Positions 1 through 12,239 of a stretch of 64,000 nt of DNA are shown here, in pieces. The first letter of the stretch is position 1; the number at the start of each line of letters is the position of its first letter. The stretch is from Acanthococcus lagerstroemiae. Taxonomy: Eukaryota; Arthropoda; Insecta; Hemiptera; Eriococcidae. A program made the position numbers and the translations under genes. The DNA lies in contig CM063111.1 of the NCBI GenBank assembly GCA_031841125.1, positions 54,063,535 to 54,127,534 of the forward strand, read 5' to 3'. Below the pieces are notes generated by a model. That model was not told where the DNA came from, made no database searches, and saw only the letters and a program-made list of their open reading frames with translations.

Positions 1-660
1 CAAAATTGCAGCCAGCTTGTCCGACTGCTTGGTACTGGAAAGAAACACGAATGACTAGACACGAAAGATTCTAGTTACATTTAGGCCCGTCCAGGAAGAT
101 GCAAAAGGAAGCAAGAAAGCATTGGCCCCTCTCTCCTCCGAAAAAAGATTTCCCTTACTAGAGAAGATCGATTTTTAGTCCTTTCTCCCGCCTTATTTCA
201 ATTTCCTTTATTGGAGATTACATTCCAAGTTTCTATATAGGGTGAGCCAAAAGTTGTGTCACATGTTCTAAGGAAAGTTCATTCACATTGGGAACTATAT
301 TGTACAGTTGAAGTAAGTGATGATAAATTCTTCAAAAATGTTGATAATTCAGTCCCCAGCAGTTATCTCACAAGTTATTAAAATGATACGGAGATATTTT
401 TTTTTCACTGATAAATATGACTGAATTCTACTTTTTCAAGAGTTCAGAAGAAAATCTGATCTACTTTTGAATGGGTCAAAATTGGATTAAATATTCTAGA
501 ATGTCCGTCGGCATGGTTGTCCCTCTAACTATTTTTATTATAATTTTTTTCTAAATTTTCAAGCTATATATTAGAACAAATTAGCAAAATAATACTACTT
601 TAGATAAATGAATGAATAAGTTGGTAACGTTGAAATTGCGTCTTCACAGATGAGAGTCAG
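1..660. other. AT-rich stretch, no gene recognised
   Basis: I see no coding segment or RNA gene here. Near 239 the bases TATAGGGTGAGCCAAAAG resemble a mariner-type terminus next to a TA dinucleotide, but I found no matching inverted end downstream, so it is not called as an element. Confidence 0.4.
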
Positions 661-667
661 TGTTTCC

Positions 668-786
668 AACCTTGAAAATGGTACCTTGATTTTTTTGTCT
701 TTCGGCATGGCTCTTTTTAAACCAATCAACCTTGAAAATGGTCCCTCGATTTTTTGTCTTTCGGCAAGGCTCTCTTTTAACCAATC
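668..786. repeat. Two tandem copies of a ~60-bp unit
   Basis: Unit 668-727 is repeated at 728-786. Both begin AACCTTGAAAATGGT and contain TGTCTTTCGGCA(T/A)GGCTCT. The copies differ at a few bases and by small indels. Short open frames running across them on both strands follow from the repeat and are not evidence of a gene. Confidence 0.85.
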
Positions 787-3660
787 ACAAAACAGGAGTT
801 TCAACATTTTTTCGCCGCATTTGGATAAATTGTACATTCTTATCAAAACAATATGGTCTGCATATCAAATATGAACTGCCAAGGAGAGAGAAACCTGTGC
901 GCCAAAAAAAATCATTTTTGTGATCACAACTGTTTTTGACTAATGTTTGGCCGCTCTTTCGCGTGGTGTTGTCGAAAAAATTCTAAAAAAATTTCCCCAA
1001 CCGCTATAAGTTTTCAAAGTTGAGTGTCTCATGACGTAAAAACGTTATCGATTTTGTTTATCCGCTCTCGTGTAAAATTTACATTTTTGGGCACAGGTCC
1101 GTTTCTTCCTGGCAGGTCACAAATCCCGTTTTTTTTTGTGACGAGACTCGTGCATTCGCGTATTATTGTCTGAAATTAAGAGTTTAAAAAAAAAAGGCGT
1201 CTTTCGGCATGGTCATCTTTATGCAACGATAGACGTTCATCATCCAAACATAATTACATCCAATTAATGGGTTCGTATGTCTTTATCAACACTCTCCATA
1301 CAAATTTTTGTTTTGGAATCGACTAATTGATGACAGAACACTTTTTGTTTGCTATTGTCTTTCAGCATGAATTTTTTCATGTGTCCTTCGGCATGGCATT
1401 CATCATTTTGATTGCCATGCCAAACTACAGAAGCCCCTCACTGTCAGCCCAATCTTAACAATATGTTTTGTACAGAACGCCTCTGAACGACTCCCATTAA
1501 AAAAAAGTTCAAATATCCCCTACTTTCCTCCATGAAAAAACATACCCGAAATATCAACATTTTTGAAAACTGACCGAATTATTAATATACAAACCTATAA
1601 TGCTTACTGTGGATTGCCCGGCCCAAAATGAGCATAGGTGTCCTTCAGTCTATTCCATTCAAAGCGATTTTAAACTATTGTTTGTAGGTTCAGATTCATG
1701 AGAAAGGGTGAAATCATGTCTCCATCGAATATTTTCTTTTCTAATTTGCTCTCAACCCCAGCCCTGGAATCCGCCCTTTCAAGCATTATCTCAGAGACGT
1801 CGTGGAGGCTGTTAGTTGACCCTGTTGAGCACAGTATTGTAAAAAAATATACACAACGTTTCTCCAGGGGAGACAACCAGTTTTCCAGGAGGCGGGAGGT
1901 GACGAAGTATCTTAAGACAAAATCGCAAATTCCACGCCCAAAAAGCACCAACAAGCAAAAAAAATGCTCTCGTTTCTGAGGCGACTGAAGCCATCGGCTC
2001 ACGGAAGGGGCATGCCTTTATTAGTTTCCTCTCACATCCTCACCAACCTAATTATCTTGGTGATCCCAGATGATCGTTTTGATTTTTCTTTTGATGTTTT
2101 GAACTTTCGATTTTTATATTTTTGATACGTACTATAATGACCATTTATGATCTTCGAAGGTGGCTACAGAAATTGAAAAGTAAAAATGAAGCACCGGCAT
2201 ATTTTCCATCTTTTCCCGAGTGTGCCAATCTTTTTTTCTTTTTTTTTTTTCAATTAACAAAAAGTCAATCGAGCATGCTTTTTAAACATTCTCATTCACT
2301 GTACTGGCTCATTATTTTAACTGGAAATACTAATTTTTTATAACGAACACTAATTTTTGAGGGGTGAAGTTTTAAGAATACGTATAAACAAAAATTAAGG
2401 ACTTTTCAATTTTTTTAAAAATCTCAGCATTTTTCAGGATTTTTAGGACCTACTTGAAGGACTTTTCAGCACCTGTAGACACCCTGTTTTGGAATATTTT
2501 ACTGTACGCTTATACGTGTAATGAGGAGGCAATGAAAACACGCCGTTTCATCTGGACTTTCAGTTATCCGGCTGACCTAAATCTTTACTGTGTTATCTTG
2601 GTGCTGGCAAAATTAAAAATTTTATCCCTCCTCCCCCAAAGATGTTACCTTGCTAAGGCTCTATTAACGGCATTAGGTTCTGCGTACAGTGCGACATGAG
2701 AACATCCACACCCAGCAGAATAACATTCGTCTTTAACCCTAAAAGTGTTTTCCCTACATTTCTAAGAAGGCAAGGCTCCCATACGAATCCTAAAGAGGAC
2801 AGTTACTCTTTTGTCTTTCATTTCCTTTGATTTTGAACTCGGCGCCACAATGAAAAGAAAGAAAAGTCAAATCAATGGTCGTGAAACCACATGAATTGAT
2901 TTGCCCATTTCGCTGATCGCACTAATAAGAGTTTAGAAAGTCCCATTATCAAAGTTCTTTCAGAAACTAAATACAAAAAAAAAATGTGTATCTTAATCCG
3001 GGCCGAGGGCGAAAAAAATTTCCTGAAACGGATAGTAGGAATCGAGGAAGCCGAGAGTACTCAAAATCTTCTCTGGTCATACAAAATTGATGCTGCTGAA
3101 AAATACCGAAAATTCGTCATTTCAGCCAGTGCCGTATCCAGGAATATGGCGAGGGAGGGGGGCAGACCTAACACATGGGGTATTTTAAACGAAATTTATT
3201 TTATAATGTTTCTGAGGTCCGCATTTTCTTGAATTTTCAAGCGCACGGCCGTACCCAAAAGGGAGGGTGTCAGCTCCCCCGTCATGTATACGGCCTTGAT
3301 TTCAGCCCACACGAGACCTGCTTAAAAATGTACAGGGGAAACCTAAATCCACCGTTTAGGGCACAGCGTTTCCAGGATAGATAACGGTTTTTCCATGGGC
3401 TATGAGCTTTGACATTTGTTCGCGACTTCCCAAGTTTTAGGCCTCGCTCCGCTATCTGTAGTCTCAAGTCCAACTTTAACCCCTCTTTCCTCGCACCCAT
3501 GAGCGCAGGAATATCGAATGGAGTAGCACCAATCTGGAAACTGATACTTATGCGTTTAAGAGCTCGCATACCGAAATTCATGCTCTCGAGATCAAATGCA
3601 CAATTTATGGAATGTTATAAAAATCAGCTGTAAATAAAATTCTATCGAGTAACGGATATC
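787..3660. other. AT-rich intergenic or intronic DNA, no gene recognised
   Basis: Several frames of 60-110 codons exist (for example 1670-2002 on minus, overlapped by 1698-1979 on plus). They overlap one another on opposite strands, lack recognisable motifs and have AT-biased composition, so I read them as chance. The motif TGTCTTTCGGCATGG or a near match recurs at about 1200, 1357 and 1383. Confidence 0.5.
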
Positions 3661-3699
3661 GCGATAAATTCGACCGTTGGCTGTTGTTTTGTAAGTCTA

Positions 3700-5080
3700 T
3701 ACGAGTATGAACTCGAGTTACTAAGACCGGCTGACTTTTCCTGTATCCGGTAATCCGTGTGCCGCTTTAATTAAAAAAAACAACAAAAAACCGTCGACTT
3801 TCGTTTTAATTATTCGGTTCCGGCGATAAAGAAGAAAGATCACAGGAAAACCCGAAAGAAAGACAGAAAACAGAGAAAGAAACTGGAATACCAGTTTTTC
3901 TTCATTTCCATCCATTCCCGACCACGTACATTTACATCTCGAACCATCGGCGCCGATTACAACGGATGCACTCGTTCGATTCAATTTCCGTTTTTCAAAA
4001 CTAACGTACAAAATTCGTGTATCGCGTTCGATGGCTGCCCCGGCGCGCGGCAAATAACTGCTCGCCGCATCGAACCGTGGACAAAATCGAAATCGGAATC
4101 GCGTCTACGTCGAAAACAAAAACAATAATCCGGGCTCCAAGGTTCGCCGGGCTTCCTCACACTGTGTCTCACATAATTCATAATAATAATAATTACTGTG
4201 CATGCACACTCTGTTTAGATTCAGACTCCGTCAAGGCGCACGTGAGAGTGACGGGGGGACCTTGAAACGGATGTCGATCATCTTTCATTGTCTGCACCAG
4301 CGAGAGTAATTCAATCTCGATGGCCGCCGATCGCGCTGTTTTTCAAATCTGCGAAAAATCCGTTGAATGCGCGAGACTTGCGCGCGCGACCTTCGAACCA
4401 GTTTACCGCGGAGTCGCTGTGATGGTGGCGGAAATCCAACCCGTCATGAGAACAGCGTCCGTTTTCGCCCGCTGCACCCAACATCCGCACATCTGCTCAG
4501 CGGCGACGTCGTCCGCCGTTCCCGAAGATGAATTATGGTGCGAAAAATCTCGCCGAGGCTGGTTACTGGAAGCACAGAGTCCGAGACTACGGCGGCACTT
4601 CGGCCCCATATTTTGAGCGATTCGTGCGAAAATCCGAAGTACGTGGGCACGCCATCCGGACGGTTGCCAAATCAAGCGAACGTCTCTTCGCGCAGTGACG
4701 TCAACGCTGCAAGCCAGCTGACTTCTGATATTCGGGAGTACTCGACCCGGACGTACAAGTGCACATAATCGAAACTGAAAGCTCGCACTCAGATCTGCAG
4801 TACACTTTTCTCCATCGATGTAGGTCGTTCGCGCTTCATTTCTTCTCTTGCTGGCACCACAGCTCCTTACCCTTAGCCGATAACTCCACACCACGGCGAC
4901 ACCCGATTCAGTTCAAAGGAAGTGAACAACACCTTACCGATGTTTTCGCACAGCCAGGGCACGAGCGTGAGAGGCGTACATTCATTCCGCTGAACTCGGA
5001 GAAAAATAACGCCTAAATGACGCACACGCCTATGAAGACTAACGTCAAAACCACTCGCCCCGAACGCGTTCCAAGTTCGG
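3700..5080. promoter_or_regulatory. CpG-rich island with a palindromic CRE, candidate promoter region
   Basis: This stretch is clearly richer in G+C and CpG than its surroundings and contains none of the repeats that fill the rest of the window. A perfect cAMP-response palindrome TGACGTCA lies at 4696-4703. On the minus strand there are good splice-donor-like sequences (GGTAAGG) near 4865 and 4935. In insects such unmethylated CpG-rich islands often mark promoters or first exons, but I cannot identify a transcript. The open frames inside it, up to 163 codons on minus at 4403-4894, have arginine/serine-rich translations typical of chance frames in CpG-rich DNA. Function is inferred only. Confidence 0.35.
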
Positions 5081-6194
5081 AGAAAGTTTTTCCAACTTTA
5101 GTGACAACATTAACGAGTTATAATTAAGATAAGCGCGGTTGAAATTTTATACGACAGACTGTAAAACGAGTAAATCCGAAGAATAAACAAAATCGATTCG
5201 GGGGCTGATATCGAGCCCATCATTTGGAGCGAAAAACGGGCGGCCTGCTTTCGGCTAAATTTTTATTGCTGAATTCCGAGTGGAGTTTGAGATTTTGTAT
5301 ACAGACGATTCGGAAACATACCGCAAGGCTTTAGAATTATCTCCCAATCTGGCTGCCCTTTTTCTCGAGAAAACTTGATACAAACGACGAGAAACTGATT
5401 TTTTAGGTCCCTTCTAAAATACTCAAAGGCTTAGAGCAAGTCTGAATCTGCCTGAAAGAATCTTAGAAAGTCTAGACAGAGTTCAAGTAGTGAAACTCAA
5501 CAGTCTTCGTCTTATCGGCTTATAGAGGGAGCCCTGCCCACACCCTCGCCATTCGTTTCGCTGTTCAGCCGACTGTTTCTCCCACACTGAGAGCAATTTC
5601 AAAAACTATGCTCATTTCGACGTATCAACACCATAGTTTACTTGAAACGAAAGCGAAATAAATTTCTCCTCGAAACCAAACCGAACTCCGATTCTAAATG
5701 CTTTACACGCTATAGATTGTGTCACTCTCTAATTCAACGAAACACGAACTTTCAACTTGACCTATTACACCTAAAAGCGCTGTACACCATTTGGCAAACA
5801 GAAACTGCATCAAAGCCCCTTCACAACACGAGAAAATCCATTCGCCGGGCAAACAGAGCGCGTTATTACTTATTAGTGAACGGTGAAATCGGCACTACAC
5901 GAGCAGAAACCAAAACAAACATCGAATTAGCAAAATATTTCTGTTGGAACGTGAATCAAATGAGAAACAAAGAATTCGAAGTCGTTTAAAAAAAGTAAAC
6001 ATGTAAGTACATTTACCTGAAAAATGTATTTCCGGACCAGTATTGACATGAAATTCGAGTACACCATCCGAAATATTCGAGGAATTGATCGAATGGTGGC
6101 ATTTGAAAACATTAAACCTACTTATATGCCTTCAAATTGGCGGATTATTCGCCTTCCAAATACCACGACACCTCATGTGTATAATATGTACTCC
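5081..6194. other. No gene recognised
   Basis: An AT-rich frame of 115 codons on plus (5642-5989) has lysine/asparagine-rich, low-information translation and no recognised domain. I see no repeat family here apart from a short GTCTTAGAAAGTC-like patch near 5460 that recalls the degenerate array at 53.5 kb. Confidence 0.4.
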
Positions 6195-6985
6195 TACTTA
6201 TACCAGCTGAATGACAGCGCCGCATTTGCGGCCCTTTTATCAGCCTTATCATCCCATGTGATGTGCGCTTCAAGTGAAATAACGAACATTACCACCGCCT
6301 GTTTTGGGCACTGAAAATTACGGAGGCAAACTCTAAAGCACTTGGGCAAGCAAACTGGCAACACGACATTGTTTATGATAACGCGGATCTCTCTCAAGGT
6401 CTGTATAACTAAGAAGGCAAAATAACAAGCATTATTGCCGCATATTTTGAGCACTGAAAATTATGGAGGCAAACTCTAAAGCACTTAAACTGACAACACA
6501 ACATTGTTTATGATTACGCGGATCTCTTCCAAGGTTTGTATAACTAGGAGGGCGAAATAACAAACATTGTCGCCGCACATTTTGGGCACTGAAAACTATT
6601 ATGGAGGCAAACTCTAAAGCACTTGGGCGAGTGAACTGGCAACACAACATTATTTATGATTACGCGGATCTCTCCCAAGGTTTGTATAATTAGGAGGGCG
6701 AAATAACAAACATTGTTGCCGCACATTTTGGGCACTGAAAATTACAGAGGCAAACTCTAAAGCACTCGGGCAAGCGAACTGGCAACACGACATTGTTTAT
6801 GATTACGCGGATCTCTCCCCAGGTTTGTATAACTACAAGGGCGAAATAACGAACATTGTCGCCGCACATTTTAGGCACTGAAAATTATGGAGGCAAATTT
6901 TAAAGTACTTGGGCGAGCGAACTGGCAACACGACATAGTTTATGATTACGCGGATCTCACCCAAGGTTTCTATAACTAGGAGGTG
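6195..6985 (+). repeat. Satellite array 1: five ~145-bp tandem units plus a flank unit
   Basis: Five tandem units start near 6302, 6445, 6580, 6726 and 6869, giving periods of 143, 135, 146 and 143 bases. The 135-base unit lacks about 10 bases of CACTTGGGC-type sequence. Each contains CACTGAAAATTA, GGCAAACTCTAAAGCAC, CTGGCAACAC and TTATGATTACGCGGATCT. A separate ~95-bp flank (6195-6290, containing GCGGCCCTTTTATCAGCCTT) precedes the first unit; the same flank follows the lone unit at 10.85 kb. The minus strand gives near-identical short peptides from each unit, but the period is not a multiple of three and they end in stops, so they are by-products. The unit is about the length of nucleosomal DNA. 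It could be a satellite or the tandem core of a non-autonomous transposon. Confidence 0.9.
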
Positions 6986-8658
6986 GATCCAATTTGACAA
7001 GGGGCTAAAACATCAATTATATCATTTTGGATTAATACACTGGCTTATGGATGTCTGCTGTTCCAGATCTTTACTTATATAAGGGTGGGTCAATAAATAA
7101 GTTCCCCCTCTCCTAGCTTGCAAACAATGACATGTAAAAGAACGCGCGAACCCTTGATGAACAGGTACTACCATCTAGTTTACCAGCATAAAAAATCAAC
7201 CCGATCCTTCAGTACAACCCTGTGAAGTAAGCGTTAAACATGTCAATGTCTTCGCACTTTTCCTCCAACTTGGAACAACGTGTTATAATTTGGTTTCTGA
7301 CTTCAGAAATTCAGTATGGTGATTTGTTAATATCCATACAACAAATTTTAAAGTGGGTACGTGAATTTAAACTAGGTTGGACTACACCTGAAGACGGATT
7401 CCAACCTATGGTACCTATACCCAAGTGAGGCAGTAGAAAATTTGTAGCGTGGAATGCACAATGTACCTATAATATCATAGATAAGGCAACAACCTACTTA
7501 TGGACAGGGACGTACCAGAGTTTTTCCTGGGGTGAAGAGGAGGGGGGGGGGGGGTAAACTGTGAAAGTCCTAACCAGTGTTGCCAACCCTTCTGAAAATT
7601 CAGGAGATCTGTAGGAATTTTCATTTTATTTTACTGTTTACCCTCACCAGAGAGCGCTATTGTTGATTTCGAGTCTACATACGGAGGAATGATAACGATG
7701 ACCTCCAGATTTAATGTTGTTATTAGATCGACATGTTCTTTTATACGTTTTTATAATAAAAATATTTAAAAGTGGACGAACTTACACTTTCGGAATCAAA
7801 ATTTTCCAACAGATCTCATGAAATTTTTTTGTAACTCCTGAATGTCTCCTGATCTCCTGAATTTTCAGGAATCTCCTGAAATTTTTCAATTGTGGCCTGA
7901 TTTTTGCCATAATTATCATTATTTTTACTTTTTTAGGGTCGGCTACGAGTAGCCGAGCCTATTGCAATCGAGATTTTTCTTCTCTTCTCTTTTCCAGTTC
8001 GGTTCAGTGTTCCATCATTTTAGATGTGTATTTCTTCATGTTGTTCACTACTCAGACGTTATCTAGTAGTCAAATGGAAGACGATTCCATCCTAGTTTTG
8101 TAGGATGTTTCATGTTTATTATTGATGAATGTAGAGTGCGTTAATGTTTTATTGCTCTGCCTTGTGCGGCAGATTTCGATATTCGATTTTAATTTTAAAC
8201 CTTAAATATGACTAGGGATAGGTCTTTTTTTTATTGTTTTCTCATTATTTCTTGTTGAGAGTCAAGAGGCGTGCCTTTTGGCCGACCCTCCTCGAGTAAC
8301 GAGGTTACTTGTTTAAATATTGCTTCCTGCTTGAGGCTCATTCGCTCATTAAATGTAAAATAATTATCAAATTTTACGACATGCTTATCAACAATTATTG
8401 TCTGTCACTGTAGGGCTGTTGCCTTCGTCTACTCCTAGCTATCGCGCAGTCACGCTTCACGCTATCAGTGAGGACTGAGGAGTGAGGAAACCAACACAAC
8501 AGACGAGAGTTCATAATCGCCTTCATCTTTCATCAGTTTTTGGTCCTCAGTTGATATGTCACATCGGATTAATTCTCGTTTCTATTTCTACTCTAGTCAA
8601 TTCTTGCTACTTGTTTTCTTGATAATTTATTTTTTATGAAATAAGTACTAAATTACAA
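6986..8658. other. No gene recognised; one transposon end
   Basis: Near 7504-7550 the bases CAGGGACGTACCAGAG followed by a G-run match the terminus of the hAT-like repeat found at 25.86-26.12 kb and 48.86-49.14 kb, so a solitary end of that family sits here. Around 7590-7890 a loose inverted pair (CTGAAAATTCAGGAGATC and a later CTCCTGAATTTTCAGG) suggests another decayed inverted-repeat element. The remainder is AT-rich without a call. Confidence 0.4.
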
Positions 8659-9840
8659 ATGCCGAAGAAGAGAGTGTCTATGCCCGCACCTGAAAGTGAT
8701 GAATATAACACTGATAATGAACAGCAATCGAAGAAAAATAAGAAAAAACGTTACCAAAGTCATTATAAACCAGAATGGAACGCGATGTTCAGTTCAGTAC
8801 ATGGTTACAGCCAAGTCAGAAAGGTAGAAACTATGCGTTCTGTTCGATTTGTGCCGTAAATCTCAATATTGCATCAGCGGGTATCAGTGACCTACGTAAA
8901 CAAGCGATTGGTAAAGCCCACGAAAATGCCGAAAAAGCGAAACATTTTCATCGCAATAGTGAAAAGGATTTGATGGAAGCCGCTCGACGTACTGCCACTC
9001 TAAATGACCAAATTAAAAAGGCAGAAATTCGAACATCTGCATTTATGGCCAGACATAATGTGCCATTCAATCTGAATACTCATCTGACTAAGCTTATGAT
9101 TAAGAACTTCCCAGATTCAAAAATAGCCGCTGGTATGAAATCAGGTAGAACCAAATCTACTGCGATTGTTAATAATGTTGTGAGAGCTCAATCACATGAA
9201 AATTTAATCGAAACATTGAAAACGACCAGCTTTTCACTGACAATTGATGAAAGCACTGACTGTGGTACACAGAAGCATCTCTGTTTGGTGGTAAGGTATT
9301 TTTATAAATCGTCTGAGAAGATATGAGACCAACTCCTAGCATTGGCAAAACTGTCAGACAGTACTACTGCGGAAGTTTTATTCAAAGCGATTACCTCTGT
9401 GTTTGATTCTGAAGGTATGCAACTATCATTTTGTAATTTCCATCATAATGTTAAAATTTTACTCTAAATTCTTATTCTTGTGATCAAATACGTACGTATA
9501 CCATACAAGACGAACATGAAAGGATTCGCATCTGATGGCGCTAACGTTATGTTTGGTTCAAAGAATTCTGTTTATTCACGCTTCAAGAATGGAAATAGAG
9601 GGGCTGTATGCAGAGAGATGCATTTGCCACACTTTCCATATTATTGCCTCGCGAGCTTGCTTACATCTTCCACGATTTGCTGAAGATGTTCTACGGGATG
9701 TTTACTCATACTTGAGTGGTAGTCCCCAACGAACTTGCAAGTATTCTGAATTTCAAAAATTCTTGTCATTAAAACCTCACAAAATGCTGCATCCATCTCA
9801 AACTAGGTGGTTATCTCTATTGCCTTGTGTCGTTTGTCTG
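8659..9840 (+). pseudogene. hAT-family transposase, degenerate and 3'-truncated
   Basis: Three overlapping plus-strand frames together read as one hAT transposase, the DDE enzyme that cuts and joins this class of DNA transposon. The N-terminus (from ATG at 8659) is lysine-rich and leads into a BED/TTF-like zinc-finger region (KPEWNAMF, then CSIC) across a frameshift near 8790-8796. The catalytic region shows SLTIDESTDCGTQKHLCLVV and, further on, GFASDGANVMFG, matching the blocks that carry the first two acidic residues. A CICHTFH segment matches the hAT C-x-x-H block and a HPSQTRWLSL segment follows it. Inactivating lesions are an in-frame TGA near 9325, a non-homologous or intron-like stretch at about 9415-9480 and a second frameshift near 9595. 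The C-terminal dimerisation part is missing. This is a dead copy; the exact hAT subfamily is not determined. Confidence 0.85.
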
Positions 9841-9973
9841 TTGGCAGTACGGCAGGTACAGAATCAACAATAAACGACCACATAACCAATACTGCTCAGC
9901 TGCACATATAAATAATAGCGAAATGATAACGCCGTGTTCCCGACACCTTAATCAGCCTCAGATGTCCTATGTG

Positions 9974-10838
9974 CAGGGCTGCCAAGTCATTCTTTGAAAA
10001 ATATCTTAAATGACGGGGGGAAAATATCCCAACGAGTGAAAAAATGTCCCAAACATTTTCGCCGCGCCACTGCAAGAACAGCCCGTTATTTGTAACTCAT
10101 TGATTTTTACATTTTCCAAAATTCAATCAAAGAGCTGTAACTTGGTCAGTTTTATTTTTATAGCTATGAAGATGACGAACCTATCAACGAATTCTGCATC
10201 AAATTCTGTACTAGGAACTGAAAAATCTCATTTTTACCAGTATTTACTGTAAGCCTGGTTTTCTCAGATCAGGCCATAGTTACAGCACTTGGAGTACAGG
10301 GGGACTTGGAAGTCTCCGCTTTCTCATTTTCTTGGAAAAACATTAAAAAACAGATTATCAGAGACAATACTCCAAACATCAACTATCAACTTAGGATACC
10401 TGTAACTCCCTCAATGTTTCATATAAGACAAAAATTATCACCCTTTGGAAGAGGGTACTATTAAGAGCAGATACCTTATAACCACAACTCCTTTCTCCTA
10501 TGATATTCCTTTCTGATCTCAGATACCAACAGTGAACACTGATAACGTGATAACTCAGGCGTTTCTTTCGTGAAGTGGAGTTAATCCAGAAATATCGATT
10601 TCGATGTATATTGACGATGGAATATCGATAACAATTATACCGCGCTACGCTAGTGGATACTAAAAGTGTGCGTTTAATATGATAGTAGAACGACGTTCAC
10701 CGCTAATAATGGAAAAATTGTCCTAAAGTGCCAAAAAATGTCCCAAAAAATCAAAAACGTCCCAAAAATGCTCCACATGCTTCAAAAACTCAAAAAATGT
10801 CTCGAATGGGACATAAATGTCCCAACTTGGCAGCCCTG
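9974..10838. mobile_element. Non-autonomous hAT-type element with 8-bp target duplication
   Basis: The element begins CAGGGCTGCCAAGT and ends with the exact inverse ACTTGGCAGCCCTG, a 14-base perfect terminal inverted repeat of the CAGRG type known for hAT elements. The 8 bases before it (CCTATGTG, 9966-9973) and after it (CCCATGTA, 10839-10846) agree at 6 of 8 positions, as expected for an old hAT target-site duplication. The 865-bp body has no transposase. It includes repeated AAAATGTCCCAAA-like words near both ends. It lies 130 bases beyond the broken hAT gene, but I cannot show that the two are one element. Confidence 0.88.
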
Positions 10839-10849
10839 CCCATGTAATA

Positions 10850-11160
10850 CCCGCTGTGGGCGGAATAACGGACATTTTTTTCTGCATGTTTTGGGCACCG
10901 AAAATTACGGAAGACAAACTCTGAAAAACTTGGCCTAGTGAACTGGCAACACCGCGATGTTTGTTTATGATTACACGGATCTTATCTCAGCTCAGCCGAA
11001 TTTTAGAATTTTGTTTAGCCGTAGGTACTTATTCACGAATATCAACTGAATGAGGCTGTCGTGTTCGCGGCCCTTTGATCAGCCTTAACCGACCCTCGTG
11101 ATGCTCGTTTTGAGTGACTCGGCCTTACGCTCATCGAAATAACGAATAACTTTCTCTGAA
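10850..11160 (+). repeat. Lone satellite unit plus flank unit
   Basis: A single diverged copy of the ~145-bp satellite (TTTTGGGCACCGAAAATTAC, CTGGCAACACCG, TTATGATTACACGGATCT) is followed at about 11035-11155 by the same flank sequence that precedes array 1 (TCAACTGAATGAGGC, GCGGCCCTTTGATCAGCCTT, CGAAATAACGAATAAC). It starts about 12 bases after the hAT-type element. Confidence 0.8.
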
Positions 11161-11479
11161 GTAGATTTCTTTGAAAAATGAAATCGTTTCCCAGTAATTC
11201 ACCAGCTACCTTAGATGTAAGAAATTCCCTTTTGAAAAGGATTTTTGTTTGTGAATACGATTAATAATACAGACTAGCTATAGAGCTCAGACTTTAGCAT
11301 TCAATATCGTTTAATATAGGTCGTCAATTTTCCATTTGATTACTACCGATATTTATTACATAAACCTAGTAACTGCATACCTTGCCTTATCATGTACCAT
11401 ACGTGAGTTTATGACCAACATTTAGGCTCAAAAGGAAAGAGCCAAGGCGTGACGAATGAAATCGAATAAAAGCTGCATG

Positions 11480-12010
11480 AACGAAGTTCAGCTCGTAATT
11501 TGACAGAAACGAGAAAGAGGGGAAATTTTTGAGTTCAAGTTTAGATATTATCCGCTAATTGTATATATCTTGAAGGTATATCATGTTTCTGTGAGTACAT
11601 CATACATGCAAACCTATACGCAACGATTTGTTTTCATTTTTTTTTTTTCATTCTCGCAATGTGGAAATCTTGTAAACGCTGCGTTGATCTTCATCCTATT
11701 ATTACGCGACCTGACGTGCCAGCCCCTTTCGAAAAATCTAAATCGAATTAATTTCGAGAAAAACAATAGACAGGCGCGCGTGGGATTCTCTCATCTTCGA
11801 GAGGCAGAGAAAGAAATCTCTCACGAGCGGATGTTGTATACGCGCGCGGTTATACCCGTGAACCTTCTTTTTTTTTTCTTCTTTTCCGAACTTCGTTATT
11901 TCGCGTTTCGAATGATGAGAAAGTTTTTCGTCGTAAGTAATTAAAACGGAGCAGACGCTGACAATGCTTTTACGAGTTTTCATTTTGTTTACCCGTAATG
12001 CCAGTAATGA
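11480..12010. promoter_or_regulatory. CpG-rich, repeat-poor island
   Basis: Composition shifts to CpG-rich words (GGCGCGCG, CGCGCGCGG) with no transposon homology inside. A plus frame of 124 codons (11570-11944) exists but is interrupted by T-run-encoded phenylalanine blocks and matches nothing I know. A conserved regulatory region is possible; nothing more can be said. Confidence 0.25.
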
Positions 12011-12239
12011 ACCAGTTATCTATGCGAGGATCACGAACATCGGTGGTCGGGTGTACCTACTCGGGGCTTCTCGAGTCGGTATAATTTTCGACACAACGTA
12101 CGTGGTTCCCATTTTTGAAAACGCGAAAGCGTCATGATTTTGTACTTCGAAACTCGCGGTGACTGCATCGAGCTAAAGAATCTACATAGTAAAAATCCTC
12201 GGTGTCCCGAGCGAGCTGAGGCAATATGAGATCCTCTTA

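Noticed and set aside
239..260. Mariner-like terminus
   Set aside because: A TA plus GGGTGAGCCAAAAG is present, but no matching inverted end is visible downstream.
3123..3140. hAT-like terminus CAGTGCCGTATCCAGG
   Set aside because: It resembles a hAT end, but no inverted partner or flanking duplication was found.
4403..4894. 163-codon minus frame as a gene
   Set aside because: It lies in a CpG-rich island where stops are rare by composition, its translation has no recognisable domain, and other frames overlap it on both strands.
5642..5989. 115-codon plus frame as a small gene
   Set aside because: AT-rich with lysine/asparagine-heavy composition, no domain and no convincing start or splice context.
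6194..6878. Repeated minus-strand peptides (about 60-86 residues) as a gene family
   Set aside because: They arise from the satellite units, whose period is not a multiple of three, and they end at different stops.
6302..6985. CRISPR array
   Set aside because: Units are contiguous ~145-bp tandem copies with no spacers, in clearly eukaryotic DNA.
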